NCBI RefSeq assembly: GCF_900108095.1
Contig: NZ_FNWL01000004.1
Span: 212,256-276,255, forward strand
Source: Natronorubrum sediminis
GTDB taxonomy: Archaea; Halobacteriota; Halobacteria; Halobacteriales; Natrialbaceae
Direction of reading: 5' to 3'
Length of the DNA: 64,000 bases
Shown piece by piece: positions 1 to 8,175 of the stretch. The position numbers were made by a program, and so were the translations under genes. The notes beneath the pieces are model-generated. The model ran no database searches, was not told the DNA's origin, and saw only the letters and a program-made list of their open reading frames with translations. Numbering within the stretch: the stretch's first letter is position 1; each line of letters starts with the position of its first letter.

Positions 1-64
1 TGAGATCCTCCGATTAGCTCTCCACACCGTTCGGTACGGGATCATATATCTGCGCTCTAGAAAA

Positions 65-72
65 GATATATA
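65..72 (+). promoter_or_regulatory. TATA box of the TA-like cassette
   Basis: GATATATA lies 24-31 nt before the ATG at 96, the spacing expected for a leaderless haloarchaeal transcript. A purine-rich stretch (AAGGGGAA) just before the ATG could alternatively act as a weak ribosome binding site. Two further A/T-rich words (ATATAT) lie upstream at about 45-50. Confidence 0.5.
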
Positions 73-95
73 CTCTCATTCCTCGAAGGGGAACT

Positions 96-629
96 ATGAC
101 GGAACGATCAACCCCCTCAACCGATCCGTCGGGACAGTGGGATTCAGATCGAACGACGTTTCAACGCGTCTACGATATTCTCGTCGGCACGACCGATCCC
201 GTTTCTGCACAGGAGTTCGCAGAGAGGGCACACTGCTCCGAGACCGGTGCCCGTCACTCACTCGAGCAACTCGTCGAGATGGGAATTGCAGAACAAACCG
301 GGGCGCGACCGACGCTGTATCAGCGTAACCCATCGTACTTCCAGTGGAAACGTGTCGAGACGCTTGCACGCGAACACAGCGTCGGCGAACTTCGGTCGCG
401 GTTGGCAGAACTCATCGACGCAGATCAGGACCTTCAGGAAACGTATGGGGTCCCGGATCCGGATGCAGTCGTCGTCTCTGACGATGCCCTCGAAGATCAC
501 GAAGCACTTCACGACCAGTGGGACGACCTCACAACGTGGCGGACCATTCGTCAGGACATCACCGTTCTGAAACGCGCCGTTCAGCGAGCCGAATCAGCAA
601 ACGACGGCCAAATCCAGTCGAAGACGTGA
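96..629 (+). CDS. Winged-HTH protein, DUF7342-like (putative antitoxin/regulator)
   Basis: 177-residue acidic protein. Residues about 20-75 read as a winged helix-turn-helix (FQRVYDILVGTTDPVSAQEF, then SETGARHSLEQLVEMGIAE), with a YQRNPSYFQWKRV element after the wing that I associate with the haloarchaeal DUF7342 group. The C-terminal half is alpha-helical and charged and may be the partner-binding part. Its stop codon overlaps the start of the next gene by 4 nt (GTGA), so the two are almost certainly co-transcribed and translationally coupled. In other haloarchaea this type of HTH protein sits beside a TumE-like protein; the inference is an autoregulating antitoxin. The HTH assignment is firm, the antitoxin role is inferred from the neighbour. 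Confidence 0.75.
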   Translation: MTERSTPSTDPSGQWDSDRTTFQRVYDILVGTTDPVSAQEFAERAHCSETGARHSLEQLVEMGIAEQTGARPTLYQRNPSYFQWKRVETLAREHSVGELRSRLAELIDADQDLQETYGVPDPDAVVVSDDALEDHEALHDQWDDLTTWRTIRQDITVLKRAVQRAESANDGQIQSKT

Positions 630-1057
630 CGGGGCGAGACGAAACTCCGAGCGGTCCTCTCGATGTTCCGACGCTCGAAGTACTCGCACAGCGTGCAGCG
701 ACGCATTCGCTCGTTTCGACGTGGAAGTTCCGGCCTGATACAATTTCTCCGCGCGTTCTCGAATTACAGTTAGACGGAACGCAGTATCCGTCCACAGTAC
801 GCGATGTTCGCGTCGATATTCGGTGGTTCGTCGGCGGCGACTACACAGTCCACTATTTCGAGAGCCGCGAAGACGAGCCCTGGCAGTGTCGCTGGGACCG
901 ACACCCAAAACCAGAGGCGCCTCGAGAACACTACCATCCGCCACCGGAGGCGTCCGCAACTGTAGAGCCGTCTTCGCTCGAGGCCGAACATCATTTAGGT
1001 GTCTGCTTCGCCGTGCTCGAGTGGATCGAAGATCGAGTTCGGGCACTACACGAGTAG
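626..1057 (+). CDS. TumE-like toxin-antitoxin family protein
   Basis: 143 residues from a GTG at 626 that overlaps the TGA of the upstream HTH gene. An in-frame ATG exists upstream at 518 but lies inside the previous gene and gives a non-haloarchaeal, basic N-terminus, so GTG 626 is preferred. The core reads RVDIRWFVGGDYTVHYFE, WQCRWDRHPKPEAPREHYH and PPPEA, then a C-terminal helix ending in ERVRALHE-like sequence. The conserved pattern W-x-C-R-W-D-R-H-P...H-x-H-P-P-P is the hallmark I recall for the TumE (DUF6516) family of putative toxins, where it forms the presumed active site. The toxin activity itself is not shown by the sequence. Confidence 0.7.
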   Translation: MTGRDETPSGPLDVPTLEVLAQRAATHSLVSTWKFRPDTISPRVLELQLDGTQYPSTVRDVRVDIRWFVGGDYTVHYFESREDEPWQCRWDRHPKPEAPREHYHPPPEASATVEPSSLEAEHHLGVCFAVLEWIEDRVRALHE

Positions 1058-1124
1058 CAGGCTATCTCGACAGCCAGCGTACGAATCCGAAACCGTCGCC
1101 TTCCTCCAGCCACACCGTTCTTCT

Positions 1125-1913
1125 ATGCCCACCACAACGAATGGCTCCGTCTCGCTGCACTACGACCGCGAGGGCGAGGGCGAGGGCCAATCGGTCGTCT
1201 TCGTCTCCGAGGCCGGCCTCGGTGGCTGGCTCTGGGGCTGGCAACACGCTGCCCTCGCCGGCCCCTCCGAAACCGTCGTCTGGGACCTTCGCGGGACGGG
1301 TCGCTCCGACGCACCGCCCGGCCCGTACAGCCTCGAGGACCTCGTGTCGGACCTCGAAGCCGTCCTCGCCAAGTGTGAGATCACGAACGCCCACCTCGTC
1401 GGCTGCGGTCTCGGTGGTGCGATCTCGCTGCGGGCCGCTCGAGACTCGAGTCGCGTCGAGACGTTGACGCTCTTCGGAACCGCTCCGCGAGCCGACGCGT
1501 TCGACCTCGAGTCCCTCGCCGCGTCCCCCGAAGACGACGAGGCGCTGCGAACGTCGCTCGAGACGGCGTTTTCGGACGCCTTTCTGGAGGCTCAGACGGA
1601 CGTCCGCGACGGCATCGTCGACTGGCGGGCCGACGGCGACGCCGACCGAGCGGGCTGGGATGCACAATTGGCCGCACTCGAGGAGTTCGACGCGACGGAC
1701 TGGCTAATCGAGGTCACACAGCCGACGCAGGTGCTCCACGGCGGAGCGGACGAATTGGTCGCACCCGCCGCTGGCGAAAAACTGGCGAACGGACTCCCCC
1801 GCGGCGAGTACGTCGAACTCGAGGGAGCGGGCCACCTCTGCTTTATCGAGCGTTCGCGGACGGTCAACGATCGGCTGGCGGGTTTTCTCGAGGCGCACGT
1901 CGACGCCGAGTGA
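1125..1913 (+). CDS. Alpha/beta-hydrolase fold protein lacking the nucleophile
   Basis: 262 residues from the ATG at 1125; an in-frame ATG at 999 would run back into the preceding gene and is rejected. It has the alpha/beta-hydrolase layout: oxyanion region near residues 25-40, RGTGRSD after strand 4 (about 56-62), nucleophile elbow at 92-98, acid Asp209 in HGGADELV and His237 in GAGHL. The elbow reads VGCGLGG where active members have VGHSMGG: the nucleophilic Ser is Gly95 and the preceding residue is Cys94. Classical serine-hydrolase chemistry is therefore unlikely unless Cys94 substitutes. It lies 73 nt upstream of a degenerate acyl-CoA-ligase-like gene in the same direction, a MenH/MenE-like order, but neither protein looks catalytically normal. 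Confidence 0.75.
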   Translation: MPTTTNGSVSLHYDREGEGEGQSVVFVSEAGLGGWLWGWQHAALAGPSETVVWDLRGTGRSDAPPGPYSLEDLVSDLEAVLAKCEITNAHLVGCGLGGAISLRAARDSSRVETLTLFGTAPRADAFDLESLAASPEDDEALRTSLETAFSDAFLEAQTDVRDGIVDWRADGDADRAGWDAQLAALEEFDATDWLIEVTQPTQVLHGGADELVAPAAGEKLANGLPRGEYVELEGAGHLCFIERSRTVNDRLAGFLEAHVDAE

Positions 1914-1986
1914 ACAGTCTCCGCCGTCGAACCGATTTCGGTAATATGGGCTTGCGAGTGACTCCCCGGCTACTACGGGGGGAAGT

Positions 1987-3312
1987 GTGGTATGCGTATC
2001 CGTGACACTTTCGATGGCACGTCGGGCGGAGCGATTTCCCGATCGAACGGCAGTCGTCGATACCTCCGAGGAGCGATTGTATGCCCCCGCAGAAACGATA
2101 CACGAAAACCGGGTCACGTACGGAGAACTCGCGGCGATCGTGGACCGAACTGCACAACACCTGACAGCACTCGGCATCGGTGCCGGTGACACCGTCTGTC
2201 TCCTCACGCGAAACCGGGTCGCCTCGCTGGCGATTTGCTTCGCCTGCCGTCGACTTGAGGCCGCCTTCGCACCGATTTCCCACTGGCTCACACCGGTGAC
2301 CGTCGAGCGCCCGTTCGCGGTTCTCGATCCCGACCTCGTCGTATCGGAAGCCGCCCAGCGCGACCTCGTCCGGTCGATTCCGTTCGACCGATCGGTCACA
2401 CTCGAGGAACTCGCGAACGCCGATCGAGCACCGATATCCGACGAAAACGGGGCCGACCACGACGGTCGTGACGAACCCGATGGCCACAGCGACGACACCC
2501 GGACGCCTCTGGCGATTTTCCACGGTACCGAGGGTCGACCGGTCGTGGGCTACACCGAACGCACACTCGAGTGGAACTGCATCTCGGCGCTTCTCACCTG
2601 GGACCTCTCGCGGACCGACGTCGCCCCGCTCGTGGCACCTCTCTCGAGCGTGGCTGGACTCGTTCGGGTCGCGTTGCCGTTGTTGTACGTCGGGGGGACC
2701 GTGTTGCTCGACAGGGCGTTCGACCCCGGTGACACCCTGACAGCGATCGCCGACGAACGCGCGACGGTTCTGGCCGGCAACTCACGTCCGTTGGAACAAC
2801 TCGCAGCTGAACCCGGATTTGCGGAGGCCGCGGCGTCACTCGAGCGAACCGTCGTCGAGCACTCCATGTCCGACGACGCTCGAACTCGGTATCGAGACGC
2901 CGGCGTCTCGCTCGCCAACGCGTACGGACGACTCGAGTGCCCGACCGCGTTGAGCCAGTCGTTCGACGGGACCGACGACGACGCGACGGAGACTGCCTCT
3001 CGGGTCGTCGGCCGCCCGGTCGTGAACTGTCGCGCCCGAATCGTCGACGACGCGGGTAGCGTCCTCGCTGGCGACGGCGAGGGCGACCTCGAACTCTCGG
3101 GCTCGGTCGTCGCCGACGGTTACGTCGATCCTGCCGGTATCGCGGACGGAAACTGGACCGTGAATCTCGAGCGACAACGTGAGACAGTCGACGACAGCGG
3201 TTCTGGGGACGAATCCGACGAGGTCGACGGAGACGCACAGCTTTCAGACGGCTGGCTTCACACCGAACAGTCGGTTCGGCGAACCGAAGACGGAGACTAC
3301 CAGCTTCGATGA
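1987..3312 (+). CDS. Degenerate class I adenylate-forming enzyme (AMP-ligase-like), interrupted
   Basis: 441 codons from a GTG preceded by GGGGGGA; an ATG at 2014 is an alternative start. The N-terminal part (RRAERFPDRTAVV, VTYGELAAIV, LGIGAGDTVCLLTRNR) is typical of acyl-CoA synthetases. Core motifs are eroded: the P-loop A3 is IFHGTEGRPVVG, without the usual Ser/Thr-rich stretch and catalytic-loop Lys; A5 is NAYGRLE; A7/A8 is DGWLHTEQSVRR where TGD is expected, so the ribose-binding Asp is lost. Translation stops at TGA 3310-3312, but the same frame stays codon-like to 3435 (see next entry). It is preceded by the hydrolase-like gene and followed by a glutamine amidotransferase. Read as a decaying or non-catalytic ligase homologue. 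Confidence 0.65.
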   Translation: MVCVSVTLSMARRAERFPDRTAVVDTSEERLYAPAETIHENRVTYGELAAIVDRTAQHLTALGIGAGDTVCLLTRNRVASLAICFACRRLEAAFAPISHWLTPVTVERPFAVLDPDLVVSEAAQRDLVRSIPFDRSVTLEELANADRAPISDENGADHDGRDEPDGHSDDTRTPLAIFHGTEGRPVVGYTERTLEWNCISALLTWDLSRTDVAPLVAPLSSVAGLVRVALPLLYVGGTVLLDRAFDPGDTLTAIADERATVLAGNSRPLEQLAAEPGFAEAAASLERTVVEHSMSDDARTRYRDAGVSLANAYGRLECPTALSQSFDGTDDDATETASRVVGRPVVNCRARIVDDAGSVLAGDGEGDLELSGSVVADGYVDPAGIADGNWTVNLERQRETVDDSGSGDESDEVDGDAQLSDGWLHTEQSVRRTEDGDYQLR

Positions 3313-3435
3313 CAGTACCCGCCCCAACTCGTCGGCGAGGCCCTCGAGCAAAAACTCATCGCCGTCCGTGGTTGCGGCAACGCCGACGACGGACAGAAAG
3401 ACTATCCCTTCAGAGTAGTCATTACGGAACGATGA
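3313..3435 (+). pseudogene. In-frame 3' continuation of the ligase-like gene after a premature TGA
   Basis: Directly after TGA 3310-3312 the same frame runs 40 further sense codons with strong G/C third positions, translating as QYPPQLVGEALEQKLIAVRG and onward, and ends at TGA 3433-3435. That terminal stop overlaps the ATG (3432-3434) of the next gene as ATGA, the classical coupled arrangement. This makes 3435 the probable original end of the ligase gene and the TGA at 3310 a nonsense mutation (or sequencing error). Recoding is unlikely because haloarchaea are not known to use selenocysteine. Confidence 0.6.
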
Positions 3436-4172
3436 CTCAGCTTCGTATTGCCGTCCTGAACGCAGCCCAACAGGACGAGAACACGACACGAAACTTCCGG
3501 CGCGAACTGGACGCCTCTATCGCTGAATTCGATATCTCTTCGGGTGAGGTCCCGGCCAACTTCGAGTTCGATGCAGCCGTCGTTACCGGCTCGAGAACGT
3601 CAGTGTACTGGGACGAAGCGTGGATGCAGGCGACCAAGGAGTGGGTCGCCGACGCAATCGATCGCGACATTCCGTTCCTCGGCGTCTGTTGGGGCCACCA
3701 ACTTCTCGCCGACGTCCTCGGGGGCACCGTCGAGGATATGGGTGCCTACGAGGTTGGCTACAGCGAGATAGACCGCCTCAAGTCCGACTCGCGGCTCTTC
3801 GATGGGATCAGTGAGGACTTTCTCGCGTTCACCAGCCACTCGGACGAAGTTTCGGAACTCCCACCCGGTGGAACGCCCCTCGCGGAGAATCACTACTCCA
3901 ATCACGGGTTCCGCAAGGATCGCGTCTTCGGCGTCCAATTTCACCCCGAGTACGACACGAAGACCGCCCGCGAACTCGTCCACCGCAAGGACCTCTCCGA
4001 CGAGCGCCGCCAGTCCGTCCTCGAAGAGATCACCGAGGAGAACTATCAACAGGCCTGTGAAGCCAAGCTCGTCTTCGAGAACTTCCTCGAGTTCGCCCGC
4101 GAAATGAACGAAGGTAGCGTCTCCGCCGAGGCCAGCAGCGACGCGTCGGCGTCGCTTGGCTGTTCTGATTGA
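3432..4172 (+). CDS. Class I glutamine amidotransferase (GMP synthase-like GATase1 domain)
   Basis: 246 residues starting MTQLRIAVLN at the ATG that overlaps the preceding frame's stop. The GATase1 triad is complete: nucleophile Cys86 in FLGVCWGHQ, and His171 and Glu173 in GVQFHPEYD. It belongs to the stand-alone GATase1 group often annotated as type 1 glutamine amidotransferase, which hydrolyses glutamine to supply ammonia or acts as a gamma-glutamyl hydrolase; no synthetase domain is attached or adjacent. The C-terminal tail is Ser/Ala/Asp-rich with a Cys near the end (SLGCSD). The amide acceptor is not predictable. Overlap with the ligase-like gene suggests a shared transcript. Confidence 0.85.
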   Translation: MTQLRIAVLNAAQQDENTTRNFRRELDASIAEFDISSGEVPANFEFDAAVVTGSRTSVYWDEAWMQATKEWVADAIDRDIPFLGVCWGHQLLADVLGGTVEDMGAYEVGYSEIDRLKSDSRLFDGISEDFLAFTSHSDEVSELPPGGTPLAENHYSNHGFRKDRVFGVQFHPEYDTKTARELVHRKDLSDERRQSVLEEITEENYQQACEAKLVFENFLEFAREMNEGSVSAEASSDASASLGCSD

Positions 4173-4316
4173 ATTTCTGTGCGGTTTCGGCGTCGCGTCA
4201 GTGTGTCAAACGCGTCGACCCTGCATCGCTTTGACTCACGTCTATCCGTCGTACTCAGAACGTAGTGTCGCCCTTGCAAAACCGATCGGAAAACAAGTGC
4301 ACCCTCGAGTTCGTCG

Positions 4317-6530
4317 TTAGTCCGCCGCGACCTCGAGATCAGCCTTTTCTTCCGCACCGATGGCTTCGACGATGAGTTCAGCGACGTCGACGATTTCGAT
4401 GTCGTCCTCGTAGCCGCCGGTCTTGCGGCCGTCCTCGTACATCGTCATGCACATCGGACAGGCGACGACGAACTTCTCGACGTCAGGACCGTTGTCGGTG
4501 TCCTCGAGCGCTTCGCGGATTCGTTCTTCACTCGGCTTTGGCTCTTCTTCGAAGTCCATCCAGAGCCCGCCACCGCCGCCACCACAACAGAACGAGTTGT
4601 CGCGGTTGCGTGGCATCTCGTCGAGTTCACAGCCCGTTGCGCGGATGAGTTCGCGCGGCGCTTCGTACTCGTCGTTATACCGCCCGAGGTGACACGGATC
4701 GTGGTAGGTAACGGTGTAGTCGAGTTCGGTGCCCGACAGCTCGAGTTTGTCCTCGGTCACGAGTTCTTCGACGGCTTGGGTCCAGTGAAGGACGTCGATT
4801 TCGCCGTCTGCGTTCCACTCGTCTTCGTACTCGAAGGGCATCATCGGATCGTCGGCGAACTCTTCGAAGTCGACCTCCGGATACTCGTTCTTGAACGTGT
4901 TGTAGGAGTGTGGGTCCGTACAGACGATCTTATCGAACTCGCAGTCTTCCCACGTTTCGACGTGGTGACCGGCGAGTTCGACGTAGAGGAACTCCTCGCC
5001 GACGCGGCGAATGTCGTTGCCGTCGTACTTCTCGTCGTCGAAGAGGATGCCGAAGCTGACGTCGGCTTCTTGCAGGATGGTCGCCAGCGAACGGGCGACC
5101 TGCTTGTTGCGCTCGTCGTAGCTTGGGAAGTCGCCGACGTACCAGAGGTAGTCGACCTCCTCTTCGCGGGCGTCGGGAACGTCGAACTCGAGGTCGTCGG
5201 CCCAGTCACCGCGGTTTCGTGGACTGTCGCCGAACGTGTTGCCGTTTTGCATGACGTTCTGGAAGACGTCCTGCATGGAACTCGAGATGTCTCCCTGGTC
5301 GGTCATCTGGCGGTTGAGCCGGGTGAACGACTGGAGGTGTTCGATTTCGACGGGACAGGCGTCCATACAGGCCATACAGGCCATGCAGGACTCCATCGTC
5401 TCGGTGTTGATGACGCTCGTGCCACCGTCGGCGACGATCGGTTTTTCCTCGCCGCCGGCGTCGAGTTCCTCGCGGTACTTCTTCAGGTCGAGGATGACGT
5501 TTCGCGGGTCGAGGGGTCGGTCGGAGGCCTTTGCGGGACAGACCGACGAACAGCGACCACACTTGGTACAGGCGTCTTGGTCGAGAATTTCCTTCCAGGT
5601 GAAGTCGTCGATGGATTCGGCGTTGGTCGCGTCGAGGTCCGACGGAACGTTTGGCAGCCGAGCGCCGGCTTTCTCGTCGCGCGTGACGACGTTCGCGAAC
5701 GAGGAGATCATGTGGAACGGCTTGGCGTAGGGAATCCACGCGATGAAGAAGAATGCGAGCAGCGAGTGTTTCCACCAGACCAGCCAGTGGAGCGTCTCGG
5801 CGTTGTAGCCGAGGTTGCTCACTGCGCTGTAACTCGCACCACCGGTGGATGCCTCGAGTGCGGCGCCGGTCGTCGGCAGGTCGATCGCCTGAAAGAGTAT
5901 GGCGATTCCGTAGCCGACGAAGCTCACAACCTCGTGATCTGGCATGCCGGTTGCGTAAATTCGCGCGCCCTCGAGGAGGAAGCCACCCACGCCGAGCCCG
6001 AACAGCGTCCAGATGAAGATATCGTCTTCGTTCGAGGTGTGACGGCCCCAGAGACGGTGGTTCTGGACCCAGTAGCGTCGGTACATCGCCATTCCGATCC
6101 CGACGACGAACAGCAGCCCCATCGCGTCGACGATGAACTGGTAGGAGAGATAGAAGTCACCTTCCCAGAAGACGAACCCGAAGATGAGTTCCGTCGTGTA
6201 CTGCTCGAAGCCGATGATGAGCGTCGCGATGAGCAGCGTCAGGAAACCCCAGAGGATAAACGAGTGCATCAGCCCGCCGTAGAGATCCCTGTTGAACTGT
6301 TTCTCGTTCGAGAGGACGATCTTTGTCGCGCTGATGATGCGACTCGGTAGCTCGTTGACTCTGGCGAACGGGTCGTCGTCACCCTCGGCGTAGCGACTGA
6401 ATCGCTGGTAGATGCCGTAGGCCAAGACGGAAAGCGTAATCACCACGAGAAGATAGAACAGCGCGTACCCCACGCTGCCAATTCCCAGGTAGGTTTCCCG
6501 TCCCACCTCCGACTGTGCTATGACGTTCAT
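4317..6530 (-). CDS. Membrane (Fe-S) oxidoreductase with NarI-like and CCG domains (EtfD/FadF/HdrD type)
   Basis: 737 residues starting MNVIAQSEVG; a longer frame to 6614 would add an unlikely basic leader. The N-terminal third has about five to six membrane spans (residues about 20-40, 85-120, 130-150, 170-190, 205-220, 250-270) with histidines H89, H248 and H255 that could hold b-type hemes, as in NarI/DsrM. Next come two 4Fe-4S motifs, C321-x2-C-x2-C-x3-C331 and C382-x2-C-x2-C-x3-C392, then CCG-type cysteine-rich segments (HDPCHLGRYN...FCCGGGGGGLW, ACPMCMTMYEDG). This order matches membrane ETF:menaquinone oxidoreductases (EtfD, FadF) more than true heterodisulfide reductase. Expected role: passing electrons from acyl-CoA dehydrogenases via ETF to menaquinone. 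Confidence 0.85.
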   Translation of the reverse strand: MNVIAQSEVGRETYLGIGSVGYALFYLLVVITLSVLAYGIYQRFSRYAEGDDDPFARVNELPSRIISATKIVLSNEKQFNRDLYGGLMHSFILWGFLTLLIATLIIGFEQYTTELIFGFVFWEGDFYLSYQFIVDAMGLLFVVGIGMAMYRRYWVQNHRLWGRHTSNEDDIFIWTLFGLGVGGFLLEGARIYATGMPDHEVVSFVGYGIAILFQAIDLPTTGAALEASTGGASYSAVSNLGYNAETLHWLVWWKHSLLAFFFIAWIPYAKPFHMISSFANVVTRDEKAGARLPNVPSDLDATNAESIDDFTWKEILDQDACTKCGRCSSVCPAKASDRPLDPRNVILDLKKYREELDAGGEEKPIVADGGTSVINTETMESCMACMACMDACPVEIEHLQSFTRLNRQMTDQGDISSSMQDVFQNVMQNGNTFGDSPRNRGDWADDLEFDVPDAREEEVDYLWYVGDFPSYDERNKQVARSLATILQEADVSFGILFDDEKYDGNDIRRVGEEFLYVELAGHHVETWEDCEFDKIVCTDPHSYNTFKNEYPEVDFEEFADDPMMPFEYEDEWNADGEIDVLHWTQAVEELVTEDKLELSGTELDYTVTYHDPCHLGRYNDEYEAPRELIRATGCELDEMPRNRDNSFCCGGGGGGLWMDFEEEPKPSEERIREALEDTDNGPDVEKFVVACPMCMTMYEDGRKTGGYEDDIEIVDVAELIVEAIGAEEKADLEVAAD

Positions 6531-6710
6531 ATACAATGACGTGGGGGGCTGTGACTTAATTCTTGTCACACACCCTCGAAGACAATTGCCCCGCCTTCTT
6601 GTGAAAATTTCCACCCTATTCAGAGTTTATAATTGTTTTCTATGCGTGATCGAGACGCCAACGTAAGCTGGCAACAGGCTTAAATAGCCACCCGTCGCGA
6701 ATGACCATCC

Positions 6711-7301
6711 ATGAACGACAAAACGGAGGAACTCCGCGATATCTTTACCGACGTCACCGACGGCGACGCGACGGTCACCGAATCCCAGGAAAACACGCGC
6801 GGATCACTCGAGCGCGACGAGCGAACGGTCGAAGAGCGCCTCGAGAGCGTCGTCCAGCAGATGCGTGAGCGTTACGAGTTCGATACCACCCTCTCGAACG
6901 ACGAACTCGCCGACGTGGCGACGGCATTTTACGATGGCGAGACCGACGAAGAAATTGCCGACGACGTCGGTATCGATCCCGAGACGGCGTTCGACGCCCG
7001 CCTCTCGTTGCACCTCGTTCGAGACGACGACGCCGACGAAGTCGACCTCGTCGCTATCCGAGAGCGCGAGGAAGACGATGCGACGCTCGCCGAGGAGTAC
7101 GACGTCAGCGAGGACCAGATCAGTCGCTACCGACGGGTCGCGACGGCGACCGACGAGTCTCGGGCCGCCAACGATCGCTACCGAGACGAGTTCGACAGCA
7201 TCCTCGCGGATGCGGACCTCTCCGAACGAATGGCTAGCGACGTTCGCGAGGACGGCCTCGAGGACGCGACGGAAGGGATGGAAACGGACGTAGACTTCTA
7301 A
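6711..7301 (+). CDS. Conditioned medium-induced protein 4-like (Cmi4), HTH protein
   Basis: 196-residue, very acidic protein starting MNDKTEELRDIFTDVT. The middle (about residues 60-145) contains two helix-turn-helix-like blocks, SNDELADVATAFYDGETDEE and DDATLAEEYDVSEDQISRYR. The overall pattern matches the haloarchaeal family annotated as conditioned medium-induced protein 4, described from density-responsive expression. It is transcribed divergently from the EtfD-like gene with a 180-bp A/T-richer gap (6531-6710). I infer a DNA-binding regulatory role; the target is unknown. Confidence 0.75.
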   Translation: MNDKTEELRDIFTDVTDGDATVTESQENTRGSLERDERTVEERLESVVQQMRERYEFDTTLSNDELADVATAFYDGETDEEIADDVGIDPETAFDARLSLHLVRDDDADEVDLVAIREREEDDATLAEEYDVSEDQISRYRRVATATDESRAANDRYRDEFDSILADADLSERMASDVREDGLEDATEGMETDVDF

Positions 7302-7390
7302 CGCTCCGTCTGCCACCGCTGGCACGTTGCAACGTTGTTCCACCGAACAGCCGCCACTGTTTTTTATACCAACGGGCGGCCAGAGCGTCC

Positions 7391-8071
7391 GTGACTCGAG
7401 CCCTCGTTTCGTTGAGCGATCTGCGGACGGCCGCGTACTGTCCGCGAAAGTGCTACTATCGTCAGACGAGCGACGACGACGGTGAACCGCCGCCCGTCGT
7501 CGACTCGATTCGAAACCTCGCGACGCGCTATCCCGAACTGCTGAGCGCTCCAGCGGGCGCACTCGAGGCCGAACCGATCGCCGCCACTCCGATCCAGTAT
7601 CGCGAGCGACTCGGGGCGACGAGAGACAGACTCGAAGCGCGCGGCCACTGGAATCGACTCACGGCGGCGAGTGTGCAAAACACCTACGTCGCTGGCCGCG
7701 ACTGCCACGGTATCGTCCACAAGGTTCTCGAGGACCCACTCGAGCCCGTCCTGATTTCGACCGGTTCCCCTCCAGAACAGGGGGTCTGGGACTCTCAGTC
7801 GGTCCACGCCGTCGGAGCCGCCAAGGCGCTGTCGTGGGAACACGACCAGCGAGTCGAGCACGCCTGGCTCGAGTATCCCGCTCACGGGGTAATTCGACGA
7901 ATCAAACTCTCGACGCGTCGAAAAGCCCGGTATCGACGAGTCCTTCGCTCGGTTCGGGAACTCGACGGCCCGCCGGCTCGAACGACCAATCGATCGAAGT
8001 GTTCCGCCTGCGAGTTCGCGACGAAGTGTGGCGTCCGAACCCGGACGCTTCGCTCGTTACTCGGATTCTAA
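7391..8071 (+). CDS. Solitary Cas4/Dna2-like Fe-S protein with degenerate nuclease core
   Basis: 226 residues from a GTG 26-30 nt after a TTTTTTATA box, consistent with a leaderless message. Cysteines for a 4Fe-4S cluster are in place: C17 (and C21) in AAYCPRKCYY and C204-x2-C207-x5-C213 near the C-terminus. The PD-(D/E)xK core expected between them is not evident: the segment GRDCHGIVHKVLE lacks the usual Asp after the GxxD position and VLISTGSPP lacks the Lys of a DxK motif. No CRISPR repeat, cas1 or cas2 is visible in the window. Likely a haloarchaeal DUF83-type relative that binds DNA or an Fe-S cluster without ordinary nuclease activity. Confidence 0.75.
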   Translation: MTRALVSLSDLRTAAYCPRKCYYRQTSDDDGEPPPVVDSIRNLATRYPELLSAPAGALEAEPIAATPIQYRERLGATRDRLEARGHWNRLTAASVQNTYVAGRDCHGIVHKVLEDPLEPVLISTGSPPEQGVWDSQSVHAVGAAKALSWEHDQRVEHAWLEYPAHGVIRRIKLSTRRKARYRRVLRSVRELDGPPARTTNRSKCSACEFATKCGVRTRTLRSLLGF

Positions 8072-8144
8072 AATACAGGTTAGATGCCGTGATACTCCTC
8101 TCTCGGGACGATTCCGGAAGGCGACCGCTCCCGGACCGTCAGAC

Positions 8145-8162
8145 TTTTACTCAAAACCGAGT
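8145..8162 (+). promoter_or_regulatory. TTTTA box with overlapping inverted repeat ACTC-N6-GAGT
   Basis: TTTTA (8145-8149) is 27-31 nt upstream of ATG 8176 and is followed by the inverted repeat ACTC-AAAACC-GAGT (8149-8162). The same arrangement, TTTTA plus ACTC-N6-GAGT at identical spacing to the start, precedes the paralogous gene starting at 31254. An operator read by one regulator is inferred. Confidence 0.5.
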
Positions 8163-8175
8163 AATGCGTTCTACG

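Noticed and set aside
3310..3312. In-frame TGA as selenocysteine or programmed readthrough
   Set aside because: Haloarchaea are not known to have the selenocysteine machinery, no SECIS-like stem is evident, and the motifs around are already degenerate.
4689..6350. Long open frame on the plus strand opposite the EtfD-like gene
   Set aside because: It mirrors the high-GC codon bias of the minus-strand gene, and its translation has no domain; the opposite strand has clear Fe-S motifs.
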